Counted from the stretch's first letter, positions 53,012 through 62,286 are shown. The stretch: DNA of 64,000 nucleotides from Flaviramulus sp. (GCA_030731745.1 JANQTJ010000035.1:1-64000); one strand, 5' to 3'. Numbers and translations are program-made. The notes: generated from the letters alone by a model not told the origin.

Positions 53012-53086
53012 ATAGTTTATAGTTGATGGTTTTTGGTTGATATTAAATCACCAAAATTAATATCAAACAACTAAAACAAAAAAAAT
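53012..53086 (+). promoter_or_regulatory. Hairpin in the nqrD-nqrE gap
   Basis: TTGATATTAA and TTAATATCAA face each other across an ATCACCAAAA loop, and TAGTTG and CAACTA lie outside. This is the only long gap in the operon. It has no T run after it, so it is more likely an RNA processing or stability element than a terminator. Confidence 0.55.
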
Positions 53087-53806
53087 ATGGAACATATAGA
53101 ATTATTTTTTAAATCAATATTTATAGATAACATGGTTTTTGCTACATTCTTAGGAATGTGTTCTTACCTAGCAGTATCTAAAAAAGTTAGTACAGCCGTT
53201 GGTCTTGGAGCTGCAGTAATTTTCGTATTAGCTATTACAGTACCTCTAAACTGGTTATTAGATCAATATCTTTTACAACCTGGAGCTTTAAAATGGTTAG
53301 GGACAGAATATGCAGATTACGATTTAAGTTTTCTATCATTTATTATGTTTATTGCAACCATAGCAACTATGGTGCAATTGGTAGAAATTGTAGTGGAAAA
53401 GTTTTCACCTTCTTTATATAATTCATTAGGTATATTCTTACCGCTTATTGCTGTAAATTGTGCTATTTTAGGAGGTTCTTTATTTATGCAATCTCGTGAA
53501 ATACCAACTTTGGGATTAGCTACAATATATGGTATAGGTTCTGGAATTGGATGGTTTTTAGCTATATTAGCTATAGCAGCTATCCGTGAAAAAATTAGAT
53601 ATTCAAATGTGCCACCAGCCTTGAGAGGTTTAGGTATTACATTTATTATTACTGGTTTAATGGCCATTGGTTTTATGAGTTTTGGTGGTATGTTAACTGG
53701 TGGTGATGAAGAAGCTCCTAAAGAAGAAAAAACTGCAAAAGTTGAAGCTTATAAAGAAGATTCAAATAAAAAAGTGATAGCTAATAACACAAAAGTAAAT
53801 GAATAG
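53087..53806 (+). CDS. nqrE: Na+-translocating NADH:quinone reductase subunit E
   Basis: The 239-residue membrane subunit has six segments of the RnfA/NqrE family: [40 protein letters not shown] and [16 protein letters not shown]. The C-terminus carries about 40 extra residues, highly charged ([20 protein letters not shown]), compared with the roughly 200 of Vibrio NqrE. The tail is likely disordered. The stop overlaps the nqrF start by 8 bp. Confidence 0.95.
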   Translation: MEHIELFFKSIFIDNMVFATFLGMCSYLAVSKKVSTAVGLGAAVIFVLAITVPLNWLLDQYLLQPGALKWLGTEYADYDLSFLSFIMFIATIATMVQLVEIVVEKFSPSLYNSLGIFLPLIAVNCAILGGSLFMQSREIPTLGLATIYGIGSGIGWFLAILAIAAIREKIRYSNVPPALRGLGITFIITGLMAIGFMSFGGMLTGGDEEAPKEEKTAKVEAYKEDSNKKVIANNTKVNE

Positions 53807-55115
53807 TATGATTTTAGCAGCAGGCACATTAGGAACAGTCATTGCAACAGTAACAGCCTTTTTATTAATCACGTTGTTATTAGTAGCATTATTATTAGTA
53901 GTTAAGCAGAAATTGTCACCTTCAGGTCCAGTTAAAATAACTATTAACGGTGAAAGAGAAATAGAAGTAGCTTCAGGAAGTAGTTTACTTTCTACATTAG
54001 GTGGAAATAAGATTTTCTTACCATCCGCTTGTGGTGGTGGTGGTACTTGTATCCAGTGTGAATGCCACGTATTATCTGGCGGTGGAGAAGCCCTACCTAC
54101 TGAAACACCTCACTTTTCAAGAAAAGAATTACAACATGGAGCTCGTTTGGCATGTCAAGTAAAAGTTAAACAAGATATGAATATCACTATACCTGAAGAG
54201 GTTTTTGGTATAAAAAAATGGGAAGCTACTGTTGTTCGTAATTATAATGTAGCATCTTTTATCAAGGAATTTGTTGTTGAAATTCCAGAGGATATGGGTT
54301 ATAAAGCAGGTGGGTATATTCAAATTGAAATACCAGAATGTGAAATTAAATATTCTGAAATTGATATTACTGCGCATCCTGAAGAACATGAAACAGCAGA
54401 TAAGTTTCAAGCCGAATGGGATAAATTTGGATTATGGCCATTAATAATGAAAAATTCTGAAACTGTTGAGAGAGCCTATTCTATGGCTTCTTATCCAGCA
54501 GAAGGGAGAGAAATTATGTTGAATGTTCGTATTGCTACACCGCCTTGGGATCGTACCAAAAATGGTTGGATGGATGTAAATCCAGGTGTTGCTTCATCTT
54601 ATATCTTTGCTCAAAAACCTGGTGATAAAGTAATTATTTCTGGTCCTTATGGTGAATTTTTCATTAATGAGTCAGAAAGTGAGATGCTTTACGTAGGTGG
54701 TGGGGCTGGTATGGCACCCATGCGTTCACATTTATATCACTTATTTAGAACAATTAAAACAGGTCGTAAGGTTACTTATTGGTACGGAGGACGTTCTAAA
54801 AGAGAGTTATTCTATTTAGATCATTTTTATAAATTAGAAAAAGACTTTCCTAATTTTAAATTTTTCTTAGCATTATCAGAGCCTTTACCAGAAGATAACT
54901 GGAAAGTTAAGGTTGATATTGATGCACCTGGTGATGGTTTTGTCGGTTTTATACATAACTGTGTAATTGATAACTACTTAAGTAAGCATGAGTCGCCAGA
55001 AGATATAGAATTATATTTCTGTGGACCACCTTTAATGAACAAAGCTGTTCAAAAAATGGGAGAAGATTTTGGTATTCCAGATGAGCACATAAGATTTGAT
55101 GATTTTGGAGGATAA
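53799..55115 (+). CDS. nqrF: Na+-translocating NADH:quinone reductase subunit F
   Basis: This 438-residue subunit takes electrons from NADH. After one N-terminal membrane helix it has a plant-type 2Fe-2S domain ([14 protein letters not shown], with the fourth Cys in ARLACQ), an FAD domain (RAYSMASYP) and an NADH-binding domain ([28 protein letters not shown]). The ending FDDFGG is typical. It closes the operon before a 20-bp hairpin terminator. Confidence 0.97.
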   Translation: MNSMILAAGTLGTVIATVTAFLLITLLLVALLLVVKQKLSPSGPVKITINGEREIEVASGSSLLSTLGGNKIFLPSACGGGGTCIQCECHVLSGGGEALPTETPHFSRKELQHGARLACQVKVKQDMNITIPEEVFGIKKWEATVVRNYNVASFIKEFVVEIPEDMGYKAGGYIQIEIPECEIKYSEIDITAHPEEHETADKFQAEWDKFGLWPLIMKNSETVERAYSMASYPAEGREIMLNVRIATPPWDRTKNGWMDVNPGVASSYIFAQKPGDKVIISGPYGEFFINESESEMLYVGGGAGMAPMRSHLYHLFRTIKTGRKVTYWYGGRSKRELFYLDHFYKLEKDFPNFKFFLALSEPLPEDNWKVKVDIDAPGDGFVGFIHNCVIDNYLSKHESPEDIELYFCGPPLMNKAVQKMGEDFGIPDEHIRFDDFGG

Positions 55116-55126
55116 TCTTTAGATCA

Positions 55127-55170
55127 TTATAAATAAAAAGCCAACTATTAAGTTGGCTTTTTATTTATAA
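55127..55170. terminator. Strong terminator of the nqr operon, bidirectional
   Basis: A perfect 20-bp stem (55127-55146 with 55151-55170) around the loop ATTA has a GCC/GGC core and T5 and A5 flanks inside the arms. It lies 11 bp after nqrF and also covers the stop codon of the opposite-strand frameshifted gene. Confidence 0.9.
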
Positions 55171-55617
55171 AATATTTGATAATTTGTATTTTGGTTTTTA
55201 AACTCAAATAGTTTAGTGTAATCCATAACATTTTTTATATCATCTAATTCGCATAAAAATGCAATGACAGCTTGAAGTCCTTCAAATAAAACATCTTTAT
55301 CATAATTATTAAGAGGTTTTTTTGTTTTTATGATGAAGTGGTAATTGGTAATTACAACCTCTTAAAAAGATAGCTTCAATTTTTAATAATTCTAAAGGTG
55401 TATAACCATTAAACTTGCTACCTAGTGTTTGATGTACTTTTCCAAGGTAATTTAATTCAGTAGAACCATGATCGTCAGAAAAATGTTTCCAGCTATCCTT
55501 TTTGTCTAAAATATTTCCAACAGCCCATTTTTTGCAACATTCTGGGTTAAGTTCATTATTATGAAAGGCGATATAAAGTTTTTGAATAGCGTTTACTAAA
55601 CGAATTGAAGTTTTCAT
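55161..55617 (-). pseudogene. Small nqr-associated gene broken by a frameshift
   Basis: The first frame gives 102 residues (MKTSIRLVNAIQKLYIAFHN, ELNPECCKKWAVGNILD, YTPLELLKIEAIFLRGCNYQLPLH) and ends in KNKKTS. Removing one A from the A7 run (T7 at 55317-55323 on the plus strand) restores a frame that reads on as PLNNYDKDVLFEGLQAVIAF and continues to a stop at 55161-55163, about 151 residues in all. I recall a family of this length next to nqr in Flavobacteria; it is sometimes annotated as an NqrF-related protein, though it lacks flavin or FeS domains. The break could be a real mutation or a homopolymer sequencing error. Confidence 0.7.
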
Positions 55618-55681
55618 ATAAAATTGATTTTTGACTTTAAATTACAAAATATATCTAAATTATTAATATTATTTTTGCAAT

Positions 55682-56059
55682 ATGAATATACCACTTACTG
55701 ATCAAGAATTACACAATCTTGCAATGAACTATGTTGGAAAAGATTTAGAGCAACGTGGTTTTGAGTTTATAGCGGTTAATAGCAAACTTAAAAAGCATCC
55801 TCAGTTTGTTTGTATGGATAAAAACAAGCAATATTATTTTGTTATCGTTAAAGCTATTATGCTACCTGAAAACCCAAACAATTATGATGTAGTTTGGATG
55901 GAAAGTTTCAAAAAACACGCCAGAGAAAAGGATGCTAAAGTATTGTATGCAGGTGTTGGTTTAGGAAATCCAAATCATAAAAGTTTACCTATTTATCTTA
56001 ATCAAGAGTATTTAATTGAGTATAATGGTATTCAAGTTTTAGAAACTAATTTAAATTAA
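55682..56059 (+). CDS. Small conserved protein between nqr and apbE, unknown
   Basis: This 125-residue soluble protein reads LTDQELHNLAMNYVGKDLEQRGFEFI at the start and YYFVIVKAIMLPENPNNYD in the middle. The pattern of strands and helices resembles a small nuclease-like alpha/beta fold, but no catalytic motif is clear and I do not assign one. It ends one base before apbE starts and lies beside the nqr genes, so it is probably in an operon with apbE. A TATTTTTG element at 55670-55677 is only 5 bp before the ATG. Confidence 0.72.
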   Translation: MNIPLTDQELHNLAMNYVGKDLEQRGFEFIAVNSKLKKHPQFVCMDKNKQYYFVIVKAIMLPENPNNYDVVWMESFKKHAREKDAKVLYAGVGLGNPNHKSLPIYLNQEYLIEYNGIQVLETNLN

Positions 56060-57034
56060 ATGAAACAACTACTAATCTTATTTTTTACAATTAGTTTTTT
56101 AGCTTGTAAAAAGGATGTAGTAAACACAAAATTACAGGGGTCTGTTTTTGGAACGGGTTATTCCATTATTTATGGTTCTGATGTTGATTTTCAAAATGAT
56201 ATTGATAGCTTATTTTTTGTTATAAATAACTCCATGTCTACTTATCAAACTAACTCTATTATTTCTCAGTTAAATAGAAATGAAAACAATAAAGTGGATA
56301 ATCATTTTATAAAAGTTTTTTCGGCGTCAAAACAAATTTTTCAGCAAACTAATGGTGCTTTTGATCCTACAATTGGTGTTTTAGTAAATGCTTGGGATTT
56401 TGGTCCTGAAGGTAAAATTGAAAACTTAGATAGTTTAAAAATTGATAGTTTAATGACTTCAGTTGGTTTCGAAAAAGTTAAGTTTTTTAATGATAAAATC
56501 CAAAAACCAAAAAAAACTTTTATTGATTTTAATGCCATTGCAAAGGGTTATGGTGTTGATGTTATTGGAGAGTTTTTAGAGTCAAAAAATGTTAATAATT
56601 ATTTAGTTGAAATTGGTGGTGAAATTAGAGTAAGCGGCCTTAATGCTGAAAAACAAAGTAATTGGAAAGTTGGTGTTGAAATGCCTGAGTTTGATGGTTC
56701 GCAATCTATATTAAGCGTTATAAGTTTGAAAGATGAAGCTATGGCAACATCTGGTACCTATAGAAAATTTAAAATAGATGAAAACGGTTATAGATATGCA
56801 CATATTATTGATGCAAAAACCGGTTATCCAAGTAAAACAAATTTGTTAAGTATTTCAGTAATTGCAGATAACTGTATGATTGCAGATGCTTATGCCACGG
56901 CGTTTAAAGCTATGGGTATTGAAAAAGTAAAAGCTTTTTTGAATAATCATCCAGAATTAAAGGTTTTTTTAATATTTGAAAATGATAAAAACCAATTGGA
57001 AACACTCTCTTTAAACAATTTCCCTAAAAGCTAG
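56060..57034 (+). CDS. apbE: FAD:protein FMN transferase ApbE
   Basis: This 324-residue lipoprotein (SFLACKK, Cys16) transfers FMN from FAD to Thr residues of NqrB and NqrC. Family segments are the N-terminal GSVFGTGYSIIYGS, NAWDFGPEGK, FIDFNAIAKGYGVDVIGEFL, VEIGGEIRVSGLNAEKQSNWKVGVE and HIIDAKTGYPSKTNLLSISV with the Mg-binding residues. It is located at the outer face of the inner membrane, as expected. Its stop CTAG is shared with the convergent methyltransferase gene. Confidence 0.95.
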   Translation: MKQLLILFFTISFLACKKDVVNTKLQGSVFGTGYSIIYGSDVDFQNDIDSLFFVINNSMSTYQTNSIISQLNRNENNKVDNHFIKVFSASKQIFQQTNGAFDPTIGVLVNAWDFGPEGKIENLDSLKIDSLMTSVGFEKVKFFNDKIQKPKKTFIDFNAIAKGYGVDVIGEFLESKNVNNYLVEIGGEIRVSGLNAEKQSNWKVGVEMPEFDGSQSILSVISLKDEAMATSGTYRKFKIDENGYRYAHIIDAKTGYPSKTNLLSISVIADNCMIADAYATAFKAMGIEKVKAFLNNHPELKVFLIFENDKNQLETLSLNNFPKS

Positions 57035-57798
57035 TTTTTATAAACTACAGGAATAATTTCTCCTTTTGCTAAGCAATATTTTGTAATATCTGCTTCTGAA
57101 AGTTTTGCAGTATAATCAACTTCTTCAACTTTAAAACCGATATTCCGAAGTTTTTCGAAATAATCTCTACCGTAGATTCGTACATGATCATATTGCCCAA
57201 AAATTTTAGCACGTTCTTTTCTGTCTATAATTAAATTATCTTCAAAAGTTTTATCTCTTTTTAAATCTTGCGGAATCTGAAAAACACCAAATCCGCTAGG
57301 TTTTAAAACACGATATAATTCTTGCATAGCTTTTGTATCGTCTGGTATATGTTCTAAAACGTGATTACAAAGTATAATATCAAATTCATTATCCTTAAAC
57401 GGTAAATTACAAATATCAGCTTTAACATCGGCTAAGGGAGAATTCAAATCAGTAGTTACGTAGTTAAGATTTTTCATTTTTCTTAACCGTTTATAAAAAG
57501 CTTGTTCTGGAGCAAAATGAAGCACTTTATGGTTTGCTGAGAAGAAATTAGTCTCATTTTTTAGGTACAACCAAAGAAGTCTGTGGCGCTCTAAGGAAAG
57601 GGTAGAAGGCGATAAAACATTATTACGTTGTTTTCCGTATCCGTAAGGTAAAAATGATTTAAAGCTTTTCCCATCAATAGGATCTGTGTATTTATCACCT
57701 TTTAAAAAGAAAGCTAAAATGGGTCTTATTAGATAACTAAGCCTAATAAGAATGGGCCTTGGGATTATGTTTAAGATAAATTTGAAGAGCTTTTTCAA
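57031..57798 (-). CDS. Class I SAM-dependent methyltransferase, specificity unknown
   Basis: The 255-residue protein has a Rossmann methyltransferase core: LHFAPEQAFYKRLRKM, YVTTDLNSPLADVKADICNLPFKD, FDIILCNHVLEHIPDDTKAMQEL and RVLKPSGFGVFQIP. The N-terminus is helical and basic (KFILNIIPRPILIRLSYLIRPI), possibly membrane-associating. The substrate is unknown. It converges on apbE with 4 bp of overlap and is followed upstream by a cupin gene at 5 bp. Confidence 0.85.
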   Translation of the reverse strand: MKKLFKFILNIIPRPILIRLSYLIRPILAFFLKGDKYTDPIDGKSFKSFLPYGYGKQRNNVLSPSTLSLERHRLLWLYLKNETNFFSANHKVLHFAPEQAFYKRLRKMKNLNYVTTDLNSPLADVKADICNLPFKDNEFDIILCNHVLEHIPDDTKAMQELYRVLKPSGFGVFQIPQDLKRDKTFEDNLIIDRKERAKIFGQYDHVRIYGRDYFEKLRNIGFKVEEVDYTAKLSEADITKYCLAKGEIIPVVYKN

Positions 57799-57803
57799 AA
57801 GGA

Positions 57804-58121
57804 TTATTTATAATCTTCTCTAACAGGATAAAAAGTATCAGTTACCTCACAATCAGTCAATGCATTAGCACTATGAACGACGTTTGATGGTATAATTGTT
57901 ACAGAACCTGGTTCTAAAATTTTGGTTTCACCACTTATTGTCATCTCTAATTTGCCAGAAATAATTTGTGTAGTTTGCTCATGAAAATGAGAATGTGAAG
58001 GTAATATAGCACCCTTTTCTATGGTAACAAAACCAATAGTCATGTTGTTAGAATGTACATATTTACCAGTAATTCCTTTTGCTAATTCTTTTGGTTTTAT
58101 ATCTTCAATTTTGTAATTCAT
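57804..58121 (-). CDS. Small cupin-domain protein
   Basis: The 105-residue single-domain cupin has the metal-binding motifs ILPSHSHFHEQTTQIISG (His, His, Glu) and VHSANALTD (His) with the Pro-rich turn LEPGSVTIIP between them. Substrate and metal are unknown. It is transcribed with the methyltransferase downstream (5 bp) and map upstream (2 bp), so the three form an operon. Confidence 0.87.
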   Translation of the reverse strand: MNYKIEDIKPKELAKGITGKYVHSNNMTIGFVTIEKGAILPSHSHFHEQTTQIISGKLEMTISGETKILEPGSVTIIPSNVVHSANALTDCEVTDTFYPVREDYK

Positions 58122-58123
58122 TT

Positions 58124-58942
58124 TTATAAAACTAAGCCTTCTTTACGAAATTCATTTTCTTCGTCACTTTCAATTCCCAAAGCATCATAAATATATGCAA
58201 AAGTTGAAAGCAACTCTGGTTTGCCATCAATAATAGCAACATCATGCTCAAAATGAGCACTTGGTTTATCATCTAAAGTAGTGATAGTCCAGCCATCTCT
58301 GTGTTGTTTTATGCGGTGTGTACCCATATTTATCATAGGTTCGATAGCAACTACCATACCTTCAACAAATTTTTTACCTCTACCACGTTTCCCATAATTG
58401 GGCATTTCTGGATCTTCGTGCATTTTTTTGCCTAAACCATGACCTACTAATTCTCTTACAACACCGTAACCATGGTCTTCACAATATTTTTGAATGGCAT
58501 AGCCAACATCGCCAACTCGGTTATTAGTTTTAAATTCTCTGATACCTACGTATAAAGATTCTTTAGTTACTTGCAATAATTTTTCGGTTTCGGGAGCTAT
58601 TTCACCAACGGGAAATGTATATGCATGGTCTCCATAAAAACCATTTTTTAAAGCACCACAATCTATTGATATGATATCTCCGTCAGTTAACGGAACCGCA
58701 TTAGGAATGCCGTGAACCACTTGAGTATTTGGGCTCATACAAAGTGTGTTAGGAAAATCATATAATCCTAAAAAACCAGGTATGGCACCATGGTCTCTTA
58801 TAAACTCTTCAGCTATTTTATCTAATTGTAAAGTAGTAACTCCGGGTTTTATAGCTTTAGCTAATTCTCCTAAAGTTTTTGAGACTATTAAAGCGCTTTC
58901 ACGCATTAATTCAATTTCTTCTCTTGTTTTTATAACAATCAT
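58124..58942 (-). CDS. map: Methionine aminopeptidase type I
   Basis: The 272-residue metalloenzyme removes the initiator Met. Metal ligands are visible in SIDCGALKNGFYGDHAYTF (Asp, Asp), LVGHGLGKKMHEDP (His), VVAIEPMIN (Glu) and FEHDVAI (Glu in the last block). The start is ATG 58942 (MIVIKTREEIELMRES), where the family usually begins; six further codons upstream are possible. It is in an operon with the cupin and methyltransferase genes. Confidence 0.95.
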   Translation of the reverse strand: MIVIKTREEIELMRESALIVSKTLGELAKAIKPGVTTLQLDKIAEEFIRDHGAIPGFLGLYDFPNTLCMSPNTQVVHGIPNAVPLTDGDIISIDCGALKNGFYGDHAYTFPVGEIAPETEKLLQVTKESLYVGIREFKTNNRVGDVGYAIQKYCEDHGYGVVRELVGHGLGKKMHEDPEMPNYGKRGRGKKFVEGMVVAIEPMINMGTHRIKQHRDGWTITTLDDKPSAHFEHDVAIIDGKPELLSTFAYIYDALGIESDEENEFRKEGLVL

Positions 58943-59042
58943 ATTATAAAATATTATCAAATATAATTAAAAAGGAGTATTGTACTTTTGTTTATAATAA
59001 ATGCTTTTTTGATGAATTAGGTAGATTTTATAGTGAATCAGA

Positions 59043-59447
59043 TTATTTTAAAAAATCAAAAAATCCTTTTTTCTTATCACGAATTTGTGGCGTTTCATTA
59101 GTCAGTATTTGATAAATTTCTCCCCATCCAACAAGACCACCTATGTTTCTGTCATCAATAAATAAATCAGCATGTATTTTTCTGCTCATATCATTGTTAA
59201 ACTCTTCTTCTGGGAAACTTCTATTCACTGCATAAAAAACCACACCATTTTCTTCACAAAATTTAACAGCTTCATCTAATCTATTACCACATCTATAAGT
59301 CCATAAAATAAGTCGATGACCATCTTCTTGTAATTTTTTTAAAGTTTCAAAAGCAAAAATCATAGGCTTTCCAATGTTTGGGTAAGCATCTTCTACAATG
59401 GTGCCATCAAAATCGACAGCTATAATTAAATGTTGATCAAAGTTCAT
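59043..59447 (-). CDS. HAD-superfamily phosphatase-like protein
   Basis: The 134-residue protein has the HAD motif I, AVDFDGTIVED, a motif II-like Thr in LILWTYRCGNRLDEAV and a late acidic motif IV, DLFIDDRNIGG. It is short and capless, like small HAD proteins known from Bacteroides. The substrate is unknown. It sits between map and gpmI on the same strand with gaps of about 50-80 bp. Confidence 0.8.
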   Translation of the reverse strand: MNFDQHLIIAVDFDGTIVEDAYPNIGKPMIFAFETLKKLQEDGHRLILWTYRCGNRLDEAVKFCEENGVVFYAVNRSFPEEEFNNDMSRKIHADLFIDDRNIGGLVGWGEIYQILTNETPQIRDKKKGFFDFLK

Positions 59448-59501
59448 TTATATTTTGACTTGGGTTTAATGCAAAAATACAACAATTTATTTTTTTAAAG
59501 G

Positions 59502-61019
59502 TCATACAAGTGCATGCTGCGTCATAACTTTTGGTTGAGGAATGCCCATAAGTTTTAATATGGTAGGTGCCATATCTCCTAAAATACCGTCTTTAATTTC
59601 TGTTAGTTCATTATCAATTAAAATAACAGGCACAGGATTTGTTGTATGTGCTGTATTAGGTGAACCATCAGGATTTATCATCGTTTCACAGTTTCCATGG
59701 TCTGCAATTAAAAGTGTAGTATAACCATTTTCTAATGCAGTTGTAATAACATCTTTTACGCAAGTATCAACAGCTTCACAGGCTTTGATTGCTGCATCCA
59801 TAACACCAGTATGCCCAACCATATCGCCATTAGCAAAGTTTAAGCATACAAAGTCAACTTCACCTTTTTGTAATTCTGGTACTAATGCATCGCGTAATTC
59901 GAAAGCACTCATTTCTGGTTTTAAATCGTAAGTAGCTACTTTAGGGGAGTTTCTTAAAATACGACTTTCACCTTCAAAAGGTTTTTCTTGCCCGCCAGAG
60001 AAAAAGAAAGTAACATGCGGGTACTTTTCAGTCTCGGCTATTCTAATTTGTTTTTTGTGGTGTTTCTCTAAAACTTCTCCAAGGGTTTGGTTTAAATTAT
60101 CCTTATTAAAAATAACATTAACATTTTTATAAGTATCATCATAATTTGTAAGCGTTACATAATGCAAATCAAGTTTATGCATATTTTGCTCATGAAAATC
60201 TGTTTGAGATAATGCTTCGGTTAATTCGCGTCCACGATCTGTTCTAAAATTAAAAAAGATAACAACATCACCATTTTTTATTTTTGTAACGGTCTCGTTA
60301 GAGTTGTCAATCATTATTACTGGTTTTATAAACTCATCAGTTATGTCGTTATTATATCTTTTTTGAATAGTTTCTAATACATTATGAGATTTTTCTCCAA
60401 AACCATTCACCATAGCATCATAAGCTATTTTAACGCGTTCCCAACGTTTGTCCCTGTCCATAGCAAAATATCTACCTGTAACGGTAGCCAATTTACTATT
60501 CGTTTTTTTAAGTTGAGATTGTAATTCGGTTAAAAAACCATAACCAGATTTTGGGTCTACATCACGCCCATCAGTAAAAGCATGTACATAGGTTTTGGTA
60601 AGGCCATAATCATGAGCAGCTTCCAATAATCCAAAAAGATGATTAATGTGAGAGTGTACGCCACCATTACTAAGTAATCCTAAGAAATGAACATCTTTAT
60701 TATTGGTTTTGGCGTAATCAAAAGCATCAACCAGAACTTTTTCGGTATTCAAAGTTTTGTTTTTTACAGCTAAATTTACTTTTACTAAATCCTGATATAC
60801 AATTCTTCCTGCACCTAAATTCATGTGCCCAACTTCACTATTTCCCATTTGGCCTTCAGGTAAACCCACATGCAAACCATCTGTGCGCAATGTCGCAAAA
60901 GGGTATTTTTTATACAGCGAGTCTATAAAAGGTGTATTGGCATGATCGATTGCAGAAACTTTCGGGTCTGGAGAATTTCCCCAACCATCAAGTATCATCA
61001 AGATTACTTTTTTATTCAT
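59502..61019 (-). CDS. gpmI: Phosphoglycerate mutase, cofactor-independent
   Basis: The 505-residue enzyme interconverts 3- and 2-phosphoglycerate with two metal ions. Landmarks are MILDGWGNSPDPKVSAI, the nucleophile Ser in GQMGNSEVGHMNLGAGR, FTDGRDVDPKSGYGFL, and the C-terminal ligands LIADHGNCETM and AHTTNPVPVI. Length is typical of GpmI. It is a single gene. Confidence 0.97.
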   Translation of the reverse strand: MNKKVILMILDGWGNSPDPKVSAIDHANTPFIDSLYKKYPFATLRTDGLHVGLPEGQMGNSEVGHMNLGAGRIVYQDLVKVNLAVKNKTLNTEKVLVDAFDYAKTNNKDVHFLGLLSNGGVHSHINHLFGLLEAAHDYGLTKTYVHAFTDGRDVDPKSGYGFLTELQSQLKKTNSKLATVTGRYFAMDRDKRWERVKIAYDAMVNGFGEKSHNVLETIQKRYNNDITDEFIKPVIMIDNSNETVTKIKNGDVVIFFNFRTDRGRELTEALSQTDFHEQNMHKLDLHYVTLTNYDDTYKNVNVIFNKDNLNQTLGEVLEKHHKKQIRIAETEKYPHVTFFFSGGQEKPFEGESRILRNSPKVATYDLKPEMSAFELRDALVPELQKGEVDFVCLNFANGDMVGHTGVMDAAIKACEAVDTCVKDVITTALENGYTTLLIADHGNCETMINPDGSPNTAHTTNPVPVILIDNELTEIKDGILGDMAPTILKLMGIPQPKVMTQHALV

Positions 61020-61267
61020 TTTTTAAAAATTTTAATGCTAAACAAAGATAATTAAGTTTGATATAATAACAGGAAAATTATCTCTGAAATACTAGAGTTT
61101 TAAAGGCTTTTTAAGTTTGTTTAAAAAAGTAATGGTTACGTTAATTAATTACGAATGAAACGTTAAAAATTTGTTATAACTAATTTTTAGTGTAACATAT
61201 TTAATTTTTGAGAGTCTTTTAAGTATATCAAAAAACGAACGAATAAATTAATTTAAAATCTTTCATC

Positions 61268-61663
61268 ATGAAAAAAACAATCATTATTTCCACAATCGCA
61301 TTATGTTTTTCAATCATAAATGTTAATGCAAAACCAATTACAAAAAACATTGAAATAAATAATTCTGGGTATTTATTTAAAGTGAACTCATTTTGTGTTT
61401 CAATTGCTAAAGGTGATTTAGAAACTGTTCAAAAGTTGATAGCTCGGGGAACTGATGTGAACGAGATTTCTAACGGAATGACACCTATAATGTATGCTGC
61501 TAAATTTAATAGAACAGATATTTTAAATCTTTTAATTATTCATGGTGCCGATTTAAATGCTAAATCTGATAAAAAAATGACAGCTTTAGATTATGCTAAG
61601 TTGCATGGTGCTGTGGATGCTGCTAATATTTTAAAAGAAGCGTTGTCAAAAAATGAAAAATAA
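61268..61663 (+). CDS. Secreted ankyrin-repeat protein
   Basis: The 131-residue protein has a signal peptide (ending NVNAKP) and three ankyrin-like repeats from about residue 40 (CVSIAKGDLETVQKLIARGTDVN, GMTPIMYAAKFNRTDILNLLIIHGADLN, KMTALDYAKLHGAVDAANIL). It should bind a periplasmic or surface protein partner. It is a single gene with its own terminator. Confidence 0.82.
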   Translation: MKKTIIISTIALCFSIINVNAKPITKNIEINNSGYLFKVNSFCVSIAKGDLETVQKLIARGTDVNEISNGMTPIMYAAKFNRTDILNLLIIHGADLNAKSDKKMTALDYAKLHGAVDAANILKEALSKNEK

Positions 61664-61700
61664 TTATTTAAACATATAATTATTTGAGTTAGTCACTCAC

Positions 61701-61730
61701 AAAAAAGCCTTGAAAATCAAGGCTTTTTTT
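61701..61730 (+). terminator. Terminator of the ankyrin gene
   Basis: A perfect 13-bp stem (61701-61713 with 61717-61729, AAAAAAGCCTTGA with TCAAGGCTTTTTT) with an AAA loop ends in T7. It lies 38 bp after the stop codon and can also serve the converging GNAT gene. Confidence 0.88.
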
Positions 61731-61747
61731 ATAAAATTTCACAAATA

Positions 61748-62152
61748 TCAATATATATTTAAATTTTTATACATCATATAATGTATGCCTATATCTTTAA
61801 TATTAAAAGTATTACCAATAGTTTTGTATCCAGTTTTTAAGTAAAAATTAACAGCAACTTCTCTAGCATTACACCAAATTACTTGTGTGTTTTGTTCTCT
61901 TAAAAGGTTTTCTCCAAAATTTAAAATAATGTTTCCCAAGCCTTTGCCTTGAAATTCTTTTAAAATAGCCATACCTCTTAATTGGTATTGGTTTTTACTT
62001 GTAATACAATTATGATTACTTTTAAAAAAAGAACAAATACCCAATAATTCTTCATTTAAAAAAATCCCTAGATGAAACGTAGTTTCTAAATCATCTCCAG
62101 CAAAATGGCAAGTATCTATATGTTTACCAGCTCTTAAAACTGGATGCCTCAC
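61748..62152 (-). CDS. GNAT-family N-acetyltransferase, start codon uncertain
   Basis: The 134-residue protein from GTG 62152 contains the acetyl-CoA motif QLRGMAILKEFQGKGLGNIILNFGENLL and ends in a typical GNAT sheet (NAREVAVNFYLKTGYKTIG). The frame continues upstream for 24 codons (KTSDYKISKISALETYKVRHP), which looks like the family's N-terminus, but has no ATG before the stop at 62225-62227. Either a rare start codon is used or the start was lost. It lies next to a decayed GNAT gene. Confidence 0.68.
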   Translation of the reverse strand: MRHPVLRAGKHIDTCHFAGDDLETTFHLGIFLNEELLGICSFFKSNHNCITSKNQYQLRGMAILKEFQGKGLGNIILNFGENLLREQNTQVIWCNAREVAVNFYLKTGYKTIGNTFNIKDIGIHYMMYKNLNIY

Positions 62153-62286
62153 TTTGTAAGTTTCTAAAGCACTAATTTTGCTAATTTTATAATCAGAAGT
62201 TTTGATAGGGATTAAGTTTAGAATTTAATAATTCAAACTTAAAAATATTTTCCATAATTATTTACTTCAGATAAAAAAATTATTAA

